11,990 bases of DNA from positions 1-11,990 of the forward strand of contig CAMOYW010000010.1 of NCBI GenBank assembly GCA_946630405.1. Direction: 5' to 3'. The stretch's first letter is position 1. Each line of letters starts with the position of its first letter. The notes beneath the pieces were generated by a model, which did not search any database, was not told where the DNA came from, and was given only the letters and a program-made list of their open reading frames with translations. Source of the DNA: an uncultured Clostridia bacterium (GTDB lineage Bacteria; Bacillota; Clostridia; Lachnospirales; CAG-274). Made by a program: the position numbers and the translations under genes. Positions 6,286 through 11,990 of this stretch are shown piece by piece.

Positions 6286-7349
6286 ATAATTTCCTTTATA
6301 GCCTCATATATAAGCTCTTTGTTAAAGCTATTGTCTATATATGCCTCTCCCGGCTTTTTCAGCGAAACGATATTTATCCTTCCCGAAGCCGTTTTTTTGT
6401 CATAGGTCATCTTCTCGAATATATCATCTGCCGAAAGTTCGCATTTTACGGGAAGTTCAAGACATTTAAGTATCTCTTTTGCCTCGTCAAGGACATGTTT
6501 TGAGATATTGCCCTGCCTGTAAGCGTAGTAAAGTGCGGCACACATACCTATCGCCACACATTCGCCGTGCAAAAGGCTGAATCCGTAGAGAGATTCAACG
6601 GCATGTCCGAAAGTATGTCCGAAGTTGAGTATGGCACGCAGACCTTGCTCTTTTTCGTCCTGCCCCACTACGAATGCCTTGCATTTACAGGATTCGTATA
6701 CGATGTGTGATATACATTCAAAATCGAGAGCTTTAATTTTATCCGTATTGGTCTTAAAGTAGTCTATAAGAGTTTTGTCTGTGATGTAGCCGTATTTGAG
6801 AGCCTCCGCAAGCCCTGCCGCAACCTGTCTGTAAGGAAGGGTGGAAAGTGTGGAGGTGTTTATATAAACGAGTTCGGGCTGTAAAAAAGCACCTATCATG
6901 TTTTTGTTGCCGTTGTAGTCTACGCCCGTTTTTCCGCCTACGGAGCTGTCCACCTGCGCAAGAAGGGTGGTGGGTATTTGTATAAAGCGTATGCCTCGCA
7001 TATATACTGCCGCCGCAAAGCCCGTCATATCGCCTACCACGCCGCCGCCCAAAGCAATGAGCAAAGATTTTCTGTCAAGATGATTTTCGATGAATACATC
7101 GAAAAAATCTCTTATGGTGTCAAGGTGCTTGCTGTTTTCGCCTGCTTCAAAGGTATGGGAGCAAACTTCAAATTTCTCCCCGAACAGCTTTGTCACCTCT
7201 TCAAGGTAGAGAGGTGCTACATTTGTGTCGGTTATGATACAGACCTTGCTTGCTCTGATGTTTTCGATATATTGTTTAAGCTTGCCGAAACTGTCGTCTA
7301 TCACTATGGGATAGGTCTTGCTTTCGGTTTTTATTTCAAGTTCCTTCAT
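6282..7349 (-). CDS. aroB: 3-dehydroquinate synthase (355 aa)
   Basis: This cytoplasmic enzyme converts DAHP to 3-dehydroquinate, step two of the shikimate pathway to aromatic amino acids, using NAD and a divalent metal. The NAD-binding ALGGGVVGD (99-107), IPTTLLAQVDSSVGGKTG (125-142) and the metal ligands E182 (GLAEALKYG), H245 (NFGHTFGHA) and H261 (LLHGE) are all present. The H245-H261 spacing of 16 matches the family. The length is normal for a single-domain AroB. It overlaps the DivIVA-like gene by four bases at its start (ATGA) and lspA by four bases at its end. No strong ribosome site is seen, so translation is probably coupled. No other shikimate gene is visible, so its place among division and envelope genes is odd. 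Identity is firm. Confidence 0.97.
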   Translation of the reverse strand: MKELEIKTESKTYPIVIDDSFGKLKQYIENIRASKVCIITDTNVAPLYLEEVTKLFGEKFEVCSHTFEAGENSKHLDTIRDFFDVFIENHLDRKSLLIALGGGVVGDMTGFAAAVYMRGIRFIQIPTTLLAQVDSSVGGKTGVDYNGNKNMIGAFLQPELVYINTSTLSTLPYRQVAAGLAEALKYGYITDKTLIDYFKTNTDKIKALDFECISHIVYESCKCKAFVVGQDEKEQGLRAILNFGHTFGHAVESLYGFSLLHGECVAIGMCAALYYAYRQGNISKHVLDEAKEILKCLELPVKCELSADDIFEKMTYDKKTASGRINIVSLKKPGEAYIDNSFNKELIYEAIKEII

Positions 7350-7807
7350 TCGTCTATGTCGTTGTCCTTTTCGTGCTGTTCGAGCATTTTAAGCTGAGCT
7401 TCAAGGAGCATTTTCATCTTGCCCTTGGTAGCCTCGTACTCCGTTTTGAGCTGTAAAATGCGTGTTTCGAGCCTGTAAAGCTGTTTGGTGGCATCTTGCA
7501 GCATATCCTTGGCTTGCTGTTCCGCAGCCTTAACTATCTGGCTTGCCTCCACCTCGGCATTTTTCTTGGTCTCTTCGGCATTTTTTTCGCTTCTTACGAT
7601 GGAGTTGCGAATGGTATCTTCCAGATCTTTATAGTATTTTATGAGTTCGTCGTTGTTTTTTGCCTTTTCGAGCATTTTGGAGTTATCCTTGTAGAGCTGC
7701 TCAAAATCGGCAATTATCTTGTCAAGAAAAGTATCCACCTCGTCTACGGAGTAGCCGAGAGCGACCTTTTTAAATACCTGTGTTTCTATGTCCTTGGGTG
7801 TCATCAT
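7346..7807 (-). CDS. divIVA: DivIVA-domain coiled-coil protein (153 aa)
   Basis: This is a polar or septal scaffold of the DivIVA/GpsB type, which marks curved membrane and recruits division or wall-synthesis proteins. The N-terminal domain shows TPKDIETQVFKK followed by GYSVDEVDTFLDK (18-30), the characteristic DivIVA signature. The remainder, about 31-145, is a long charged coiled coil rich in Lys, Glu and Ala. The length of 153 residues is near that of B. subtilis DivIVA. The start at 7807 is set by GGAGG nine bases upstream; a second ATG directly follows. That ribosome site is formed by the last codons of ylmH (GGG AGG TAA). It overlaps aroB by four bases. Whether it acts as DivIVA or in another polar role is not known, but its place next to ylmH and sepF is classic. 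Confidence 0.92.
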   Translation of the reverse strand: MMTPKDIETQVFKKVALGYSVDEVDTFLDKIIADFEQLYKDNSKMLEKAKNNDELIKYYKDLEDTIRNSIVRSEKNAEETKKNAEVEASQIVKAAEQQAKDMLQDATKQLYRLETRILQLKTEYEATKGKMKMLLEAQLKMLEQHEKDNDIDE

Positions 7808-7813
7808 AGAGTG

Positions 7814-8602
7814 TTACCTCCCGAAAATCGTTACATTTAGAGCTATCCTGTCCTTTTTGGTCGTGCCTTCTATGCTGTCAAGTACGGCTCTTCCGCTTCC
7901 TCTGAGGGTTATCACATCGCCCTCTTTGACAGTAGCGGAAACCGAACGGACGCTTTGCCAGTTTATAAATACCTTTTCAGACTTTATAAGCTCACTTGCC
8001 TTGCTTCTTGAGATCCTGAATACGGAGCTTATAAGCACGTCCACTCGCAATGAAGCTATCGTCATACGCACGGAATGTCCGTTTGAAGAAGGAGGCGTGA
8101 ATGAAGATATTTCCTTGACCTTTACAGCCGTTCTTCCCACTCTTGTAAGCCCTTCCAATATGAATGAGGCTATGTCGCTTGAAACAAGGGCTATTCCGCG
8201 TCCTTCAAGGGGGATGATGTCGCCCACCTTATCCCTTGTGATACCAAGTCCCAAAATTGAGCCGAGGTACTGCCTGTGCTCTATGGGGGAAGAAAATTTG
8301 GCGTTGTAGCTTATTTCAAGTGCGGTAATGGGAAATTCATCCTCGCTTATCTCGCAATATTCGGGGAAGAAACCGAGCATCACACGCTCGGCACCCTCGT
8401 ACCCTCCGAAGATATGTGCGCTTACCTCTCTCGTGTTCAAGAGGGAAAGAGCCTTATGAGCGTCAAAAGGATTTATAAATGCGGAAAAAGTCGGCGTATG
8501 GGTCCTTACCGCTACTCCGACCTTGTCCGAAAGTCTTGCCGACAGAAGCTCCTGCTCCTTGCTCGGGTCAGACTCTTTAAAATAATTCGCTTTGTTTTTC
8601 AT
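7814..8602 (-). CDS. ylmH: YlmH-family S4-domain RNA-binding protein (262 aa)
   Basis: This is a YlmH-type protein. In B. subtilis the family member (also called RqcP2) binds ribosomal 50S-peptidyl-tRNA complexes in ribosome-associated quality control, and its gene lies in the division cluster. The central segment has the family motif HRQYLGSILGLGITRDKVGD (109-128). A C-terminal S4 domain covers about 187-245, with FRISRSKASELI, VFINW and KEGDVITLRGSGR. The start at 8602 overlaps the YggT stop in an ATGA arrangement (8599-8602), with no strong ribosome site, so coupling is likely. The end provides the ribosome site for the DivIVA-like gene. Family identity is firm; the cellular role is by homology. 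Confidence 0.93.
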   Translation of the reverse strand: MKNKANYFKESDPSKEQELLSARLSDKVGVAVRTHTPTFSAFINPFDAHKALSLLNTREVSAHIFGGYEGAERVMLGFFPEYCEISEDEFPITALEISYNAKFSSPIEHRQYLGSILGLGITRDKVGDIIPLEGRGIALVSSDIASFILEGLTRVGRTAVKVKEISSFTPPSSNGHSVRMTIASLRVDVLISSVFRISRSKASELIKSEKVFINWQSVRSVSATVKEGDVITLRGSGRAVLDSIEGTTKKDRIALNVTIFGR

Positions 8603-8892
8603 GTGAAACCGTTAAGTATGTTTACTATGACGGTGTAGATCGCCTCGATGATAAAAAAGGTAAGCACCGGGGAAAAGTCGATAGGCATACCTCCGCCTAT
8701 GGGGGAGCGTGCTATCATTTTGCGGACGGGGGCGAGTATAGGCTCCGTAACGGCGTACAAAAGCTTGTAAAAGCCGTTGTTCCTGCCCATGGGAAGCCAT
8801 GAGAATATGCACCTGATAAGCACCGCATAGCTTAATATCTGTATAAAAATATACAGAGTTGTTTCTATTATCTGTATTATTTGCGCATTCAT
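8599..8892 (-). CDS. YggT (YlmG) family membrane protein (97 aa)
   Basis: This small two-helix membrane protein belongs to the YggT/YlmG family, which is linked to cell division and, in plastids, to nucleoid and thylakoid organisation. Its biochemical role is not settled. Helices lie at about residues 8-33 and 73-93. The family motif RCIFSWLP (27-34) and the TEPILAPVRKMI...GGGMPIDFSP region between the helices are present. The start at 8892 lies 11 bases after the sepF stop. The only nearby purine tract (TGGAGA) spans the sepF stop and is rather far away, so coupling with sepF is likely. The stop overlaps the ylmH start by four bases. The length is typical. Confidence 0.93.
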   Translation of the reverse strand: MNAQIIQIIETTLYIFIQILSYAVLIRCIFSWLPMGRNNGFYKLLYAVTEPILAPVRKMIARSPIGGGMPIDFSPVLTFFIIEAIYTVIVNILNGFT

Positions 8893-8903
8893 TGCGTTTT
8901 GGT

Positions 8904-9497
8904 TTATCTCCAGTTAGAAGGACCCGAAAGCTTGATACCGCTTGCCGCTTCAAGTTCTTCTCTAAGCTGACCCGTAATGGCAACGCCGTAAGGCCCTATG
9001 ATGATGATACGCTGTGAAACGGGCTGTACGGAACCGTTAAGAGCGTAGCTTGCTCCGCAGAAAAAGTCGGTGATACGCTGTGCAAGGTCCTTGTCGATAC
9101 CTTCAAGATTTACGATTATGGTCTTTCTGTCTTTAAGTTCTTCGGTTATCTCCGCAGCTTCCTCAAGAGAAGTGGGGGATGTGATAACCACCTGTATGGT
9201 AAGGTTAGCGTTGAGGTTTACCACCTTGTTTGATGAAGAACCGTAGCGTGAGTAATTATCAGATGAGTAAGAGGAATATCTCGGAGAGGGAGCGGTAGCC
9301 CCGTCTGCCGTCCTCTTTGAACCCAAACCGAAGCTCTTTATCTTTGCAAAGCCAAAGCTTCTTTCTTCCTGCTGCTCTTCGGCGTAGTTTACGGCAGGCT
9401 CTTCCTCGTAAGCGTTTTCCTCCTGGTAGGAGCCGTCATCGTAGTCTTCTTCCTGCCCCATGATAGCGTTTTTAAGTGTGTTGAACCAATCTGCCAT
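8904..9497 (-). CDS. sepF: Cell division protein SepF (197 aa)
   Basis: SepF tethers FtsZ filaments to the membrane and assembles into rings that shape the septum. The N-terminus MADWFNTLKNAIM (1-13) fits the amphipathic membrane-binding helix. An acidic, Glu/Tyr-rich linker follows (about 14-45), then a Ser/Tyr/Arg-rich linker to about 90. The FtsZ-binding SepF domain is at about 91-175 (VVNLNANL, TIIVNLEGIDKDLAQRITDF, GASYALNGSVQPVSQRIIIIGPYGV). ATG at 9497 is chosen because AATGGAGGAAATCAA stands directly before it; the frame reaches back to 9596 without a ribosome site. The linker is longer than in B. subtilis SepF, which is common in Clostridia. The upstream spacer is repeat-rich and may hold its own promoter. 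Confidence 0.95.
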   Translation of the reverse strand: MADWFNTLKNAIMGQEEDYDDGSYQEENAYEEEPAVNYAEEQQEERSFGFAKIKSFGLGSKRTADGATAPSPRYSSYSSDNYSRYGSSSNKVVNLNANLTIQVVITSPTSLEEAAEITEELKDRKTIIVNLEGIDKDLAQRITDFFCGASYALNGSVQPVSQRIIIIGPYGVAITGQLREELEAASGIKLSGPSNWR

Positions 9498-9575
9498 TTG
9501 ATTTCCTCCATTATATATAGTTATATATAGTCGAATACAACTATATACCCCTTTTAAACTTATTTTAAACTTATT
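9498..9575. repeat. AT-rich spacer with tandem and inverted repeats upstream of sepF
   Basis: Two back-to-back copies of TTATATATAG (9511-9530) are followed by an 8-bp inverted repeat, TATATAGT (9524-9531) and ACTATATA (9540-9547). Beyond them are two tandem copies of TTAAACTTATT (9554-9564 and 9565-9575); the last copy runs over the yggS stop codon. This is the only real spacer inside the division operon. It looks like a promoter or operator region. Confidence 0.7.
9542..9569 (-). promoter_or_regulatory. Possible internal promoter for sepF
   Basis: On the minus strand, TTTAAA (9569-9564) is followed after 16 bases by TATATA (9547-9542). A start near 9535 would give a leader of about 38 bases. 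The boxes are imperfect and the region is so AT-rich that chance matches are likely. Confidence 0.3.
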
Positions 9576-10269
9576 TGGAATAATCTCTTGCCCCAAATAA
9601 GCCTGTTCCTATTCTTACAATGGTAGCTCCTTCTTCTATGGCTACCTCATAGTCGTTTGTCATTCCCATGGATAAATGTTCCATGGTAACATTATCGTAG
9701 TTTTTGCTTTGAATGTCAACAGACAATTCATACATTTTTTTGAAAAATCGTCTGTTTTCTTCGGGGTTCTGCACAAAGGGAGCGACCGTCATAAGTCCTT
9801 TTACCCGGATATTTTCGAGTTTTGAAAGCTCGCTTACAAGCGTGTCCGCCTCTTCGGGCTTAATGCCGTGCTTGGCTTCGTCCCCCGATATATTGACCTC
9901 AACAAGTATATCCGCAGGCTTTTGTGCCCTTTTGGATATTTCTTCGCCTAAGTGGAGCGAATCCACCGAATGGATAAGACACACCTTGTCGAGGATATAT
10001 TTTATTTTGTTGGTTTGCAGGTGCCCTATCTGATGCCACGAAATGCCTTCAAATTCGGGATACTTGCGGTTTATTTCCTGAGGCTTGTTTTCGCCGAAGT
10101 GGGTCAGCCCAAGCTCTTGCGCGGCTTTCATAACGGGAATGTCCATCGTTTTGGTGACGGCAAGCAAAAGTATGTCCTCTCGCTTTCGCCCCGACCTTTC
10201 GGCTGCCGCTTTTATTTTTCCCTCCACCGCCTCAAGGCGAAGGGCGATTTCCTGCTTTGTACTACTCAT
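9571..10269 (-). CDS. yggS: YggS-family PLP homeostasis protein (232 aa)
   Basis: This is a pyridoxal-phosphate binding protein of the YggS/YlmE/PROSC family (PLPBP). It has an alanine-racemase-like barrel and acts in vitamin B6 and amino-acid homeostasis rather than as a known enzyme. The PLP lysine is K40 in LLAVTKT. Other signatures present are HFGENKPQE (57-65), WHQIGHLQTNK (78-88), the SMGMTNDYEVAIEEG segment and RIGTGLFG near the end. I choose ATG at 10269, which has AAGGAAG at a suitable distance and overlaps the HlyD-like gene by eight bases. Starts at 10293 and 10275 are in frame but poorly placed. The linkage with sepF matches the classic ylmE-sepF order. Family identity is firm. 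Confidence 0.95.
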   Translation of the reverse strand: MSSTKQEIALRLEAVEGKIKAAAERSGRKREDILLLAVTKTMDIPVMKAAQELGLTHFGENKPQEINRKYPEFEGISWHQIGHLQTNKIKYILDKVCLIHSVDSLHLGEEISKRAQKPADILVEVNISGDEAKHGIKPEEADTLVSELSKLENIRVKGLMTVAPFVQNPEENRRFFKKMYELSVDIQSKNYDNVTMEHLSMGMTNDYEVAIEEGATIVRIGTGLFGARDYSK

Positions 10270-11990
10270 AAACATTTTCTTCCTTGTGTACATTTTCTGT
10301 GTTGGTAAGTATTCGGTCGTAAATGTATATGGTTTGATTGAGTTTGTCGTCTATGACCGTGTGTGTGGCGTTAGATACCGCACCTGTTAGGTTTATGGTC
10401 TTGAATTTGGCAATACCCGAGTTCACCACATATATACCCTTTGTGTTTTGTACCTCCGCAATTGTAAACACGTCGCCTGTGTTGGGGTTTTTGATCGCAT
10501 CCCCCACATTGAGTTTTCCGAGCTGCATAGGTACAAATACAAAGCCGCCATCCGCCTCCGAAGAAACGGAAACGGGAACAGATTGCGTGTTTTCTCCGCT
10601 TACCTTCAAAACCGTATCGTCATCGGTGACAAAGCCCGAAGGTATTTTCAGAAGCGTTTCTTCAACTATTGCGGAATTGGGTATCTTAAAGCCTCTGAGA
10701 CCTTTTTTTGTTTCAAATGTAACGCTCCTTCTTGCGATAAAGTCCGTAAGCGAGCGTGTGGCTCTAAATACAATGTATTTTTCGCCGGCATTGTCTTCAC
10801 CGCTTATCTGCTGTATTTGAGTGGATATTTCGGTGGTCGTGCCGTCGTCGTTTTTGATGTAAAGAGTTTTAAAGTCGTCCGCCTTCCATTGCGCACATTC
10901 TTCGCTCGGTATGTAAGCGGCAATATACCACGAATTGGAGCGAACTATTTTGAATATGGGGGTGTTGGCGTTGACGGTGTTTTTAAAATTGCTTTTATAG
11001 GTGGTCTTGACCTTCGTTTCTTTTTTGTTGAGTGCCTGCATTGAGGCGAGTGTGAAGGTGGACTCCTTACCGTCAAGGTAGTAGCTTACCACTCCGCCTT
11101 CTTGTGCGGTGATGGCAAGTATGCTCTTGTCAAGTAGTGCCTGCTGTTCTTTTCGCTTGTTTACAAGCTCTGCCACATCGCCCTTGCTTTCGGAGAGTAA
11201 AAGCTGATTTCTCTCGTCCATTTTGCTCTGGATGTTGTTAAGCAGGTCGTAGAAGCCCGATATATCGGACTTTGCAAGCTTCATGGCACCCGAATCTATC
11301 ATGGTGCGAAGCTGAGAGTTATCTATATTTACATCCTCGGAATATACCGAAAGACCGCCTCTGTTGTTTTGCAGCTCCATGATGCTCTCGTCGATCTTTT
11401 CGAGATCTGCCTCCATTTCGGCGACCTCCTCGGCATTTTTAATGGAGCATACAAGAGCGCCTTTTTTGACCTTTTCGTTGTCGCTTACGGCATAGTCAAC
11501 AACACCAGCTTCGGGAGTGTTATATACCGTTTCGTCTCGTATTATCACGCCCGTTATCGTGTTGGGCGTGTCTATGGTGCCGTAGTTGACCACATCGTAC
11601 TGTACTTCCTTTCTTGTAAGGGAAGTGAGGGCATAGCCTATGATGTACAGACCGATGACCCCGAATAAAAACCCGAATATATATACGGACAGTTTGTTAT
11701 GCCTTGCGGTTTTTGTGCGGCGAACTCTTTTCGGAGCTTTATTTGCATCCCGGATCTCTATGCCGGTTTGCGCTTGCGGTCTTCGGAAGTTTTGGGAAAA
11801 GCCTCTTGACGGCTCTCTTATCCCGTTACCTCCGGCACTTCTGTTTGCGGAACTTCCGCTCATGGAAGAAAAGCCGAAACCCGTATTTCCCGTGTAGGCG
11901 GTATCGTCCCTTTCCCGAGAAAGGCGGGAACCGAAGCCTCCCATTTGGGGTGTTTGACGGGGTGAATAACCCGACCCTGCCGCCGAATTG
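10262..11990 (-). CDS. HlyD/membrane-fusion-like protein, 5' end outside window (at least 575 aa)
   Basis: This membrane-anchored protein has the architecture of HlyD-type adaptor subunits. In numbering from the internal ATG at 11944, a Gly/Ser/Arg-rich disordered stretch covers about 1-80 and is basic at its end (KRVRRTK). One membrane helix covers about 86-106. The biotinyl-lipoyl-like half motif TGVIIRDETVYNTPEAGVVDY then leads into VKKGALVCSI (about 131-168). A helical hairpin region spans about 170-275, a second lipoyl-like half and beta-barrel segments follow, and the C-terminal part carries IPNSAIVEE and VGDAI-type strands. The frame stays open from 11944 to the right edge (15 more codons, also Gly/Ser/Pro-rich), and no ribosome site precedes 11944. 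The true start is therefore probably beyond the window. No partner exporter is adjacent. It is the visible first gene of the division operon. The adaptor-like fold is fairly sure; its role is not. Confidence 0.85.
   Translation of the reverse strand, partial: NSAAGSGYSPRQTPQMGGFGSRLSRERDDTAYTGNTGFGFSSMSGSSANRSAGGNGIREPSRGFSQNFRRPQAQTGIEIRDANKAPKRVRRTKTARHNKLSVYIFGFLFGVIGLYIIGYALTSLTRKEVQYDVVNYGTIDTPNTITGVIIRDETVYNTPEAGVVDYAVSDNEKVKKGALVCSIKNAEEVAEMEADLEKIDESIMELQNNRGGLSVYSEDVNIDNSQLRTMIDSGAMKLAKSDISGFYDLLNNIQSKMDERNQLLLSESKGDVAELVNKRKEQQALLDKSILAITAQEGGVVSYYLDGKESTFTLASMQALNKKETKVKTTYKSNFKNTVNANTPIFKIVRSNSWYIAAYIPSEECAQWKADDFKTLYIKNDDGTTTEISTQIQQISGEDNAGEKYIVFRATRSLTDFIARRSVTFETKKGLRGFKIPNSAIVEETLLKIPSGFVTDDDTVLKVSGENTQSVPVSVSSEADGGFVFVPMQLGKLNVGDAIKNPNTGDVFTIAEVQNTKGIYVVNSGIAKFKTINLTGAVSNATHTVIDDKLNQTIYIYDRILTNTENVHKEENVYE

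Noticed and set aside
7788..8309. Plus-strand open frame of 173 codons
   Set aside because: It is a shadow of ylmH, whose motifs and overlaps with its neighbours are clear on the minus strand.
8612..8983. Minus-strand open frame of 123 codons overlapping YggT and the sepF end
   Set aside because: It is out of frame with both recognisable proteins, is compositionally unlike a protein, and has no start signal.
9511..9516. Perfect TATAAT directly before the sepF ribosome site as a -10 box
   Set aside because: Transcription would begin inside or after the ribosome site, leaving no usable leader.
9498..9575. CRISPR-like or integron-type repeat array
   Set aside because: There are only two copies of each short repeat, directly abutting and without spacers, so this is not an array.
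9498..9596. N-terminal extension of SepF to 9596
   Set aside because: It would overlap the end of yggS and read through the repeat-rich spacer. The start at 9497 has a strong ribosome site and gives the expected SepF amphipathic N-terminus.
10448..11044. Plus-strand open frame of 198 codons
   Set aside because: It lies wholly inside the HlyD-like gene on the other strand, has no ribosome site and no family resemblance.
11942..11944. ATG at 11944 as the start of the HlyD-like gene
   Set aside because: There is no ribosome site before it, and the frame remains open to the window edge with the same Gly/Ser/Pro-rich composition, so the real start is probably outside.

Overview
The window looks like chromosomal DNA of a low-to-moderate GC Gram-positive bacterium of the class Clostridia, probably a Ruminococcus-like or Oscillospiraceae-type anaerobe. 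The evidence is the gene set and order (HlyD-like protein, YggS, SepF, YggT, YlmH, DivIVA, LspA, RluD), the strong AGGAGG-type ribosome sites, and membrane proteins of monoderm type. Every convincing gene is on the minus strand, so the biological reading order runs from the right edge (about 11990) to the left edge (1). I see no tRNA, rRNA, CRISPR array, insertion sequence or phage gene.

Right part (11990 to 4911), the division and envelope operon. A HlyD/membrane-fusion-like protein, whose start lies beyond the right edge, is followed by YggS (PLP homeostasis), SepF (Z-ring membrane anchor), YggT, YlmH (S4 RNA-binding protein), a DivIVA-domain coiled-coil protein, AroB (3-dehydroquinate synthase), LspA (lipoprotein signal peptidase) and an RluD-type pseudouridine synthase. 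Several junctions overlap: four use or nearly use ATGA-type stop/start fusions, and the DivIVA ribosome site is written into the last codons of ylmH. This indicates one tightly coupled transcript. A metabolic gene (aroB) sits in the middle of it. A repeat-rich, AT-rich spacer before sepF may hold an internal promoter.

Left part (4898 to 343), an ABC-2 type export module. A 218-residue ATPase starts 12 bases after the rluD stop. It is followed by a 515-residue single-pass membrane protein of unknown function that begins with two 14-residue repeats containing DPMTG[QE]PIN. Two six-helix permeases with large external loops complete the module, and their genes overlap. Strong hairpins separate the unknown protein gene from the permeases. 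The second of these is terminator-like and stands only about 14 bases before the first permease start, which itself lacks a visible ribosome site. The substrate cannot be read from the sequence.

Left edge (309 to 1). A near-consensus promoter, entangled with a perfect 14-bp inverted repeat, drives an unrecognised lysine-rich protein that runs off the window. The most promising candidate for an undescribed system is the export module with its tagged accessory protein. The division operon is well-known biology with an unusual aroB insertion.
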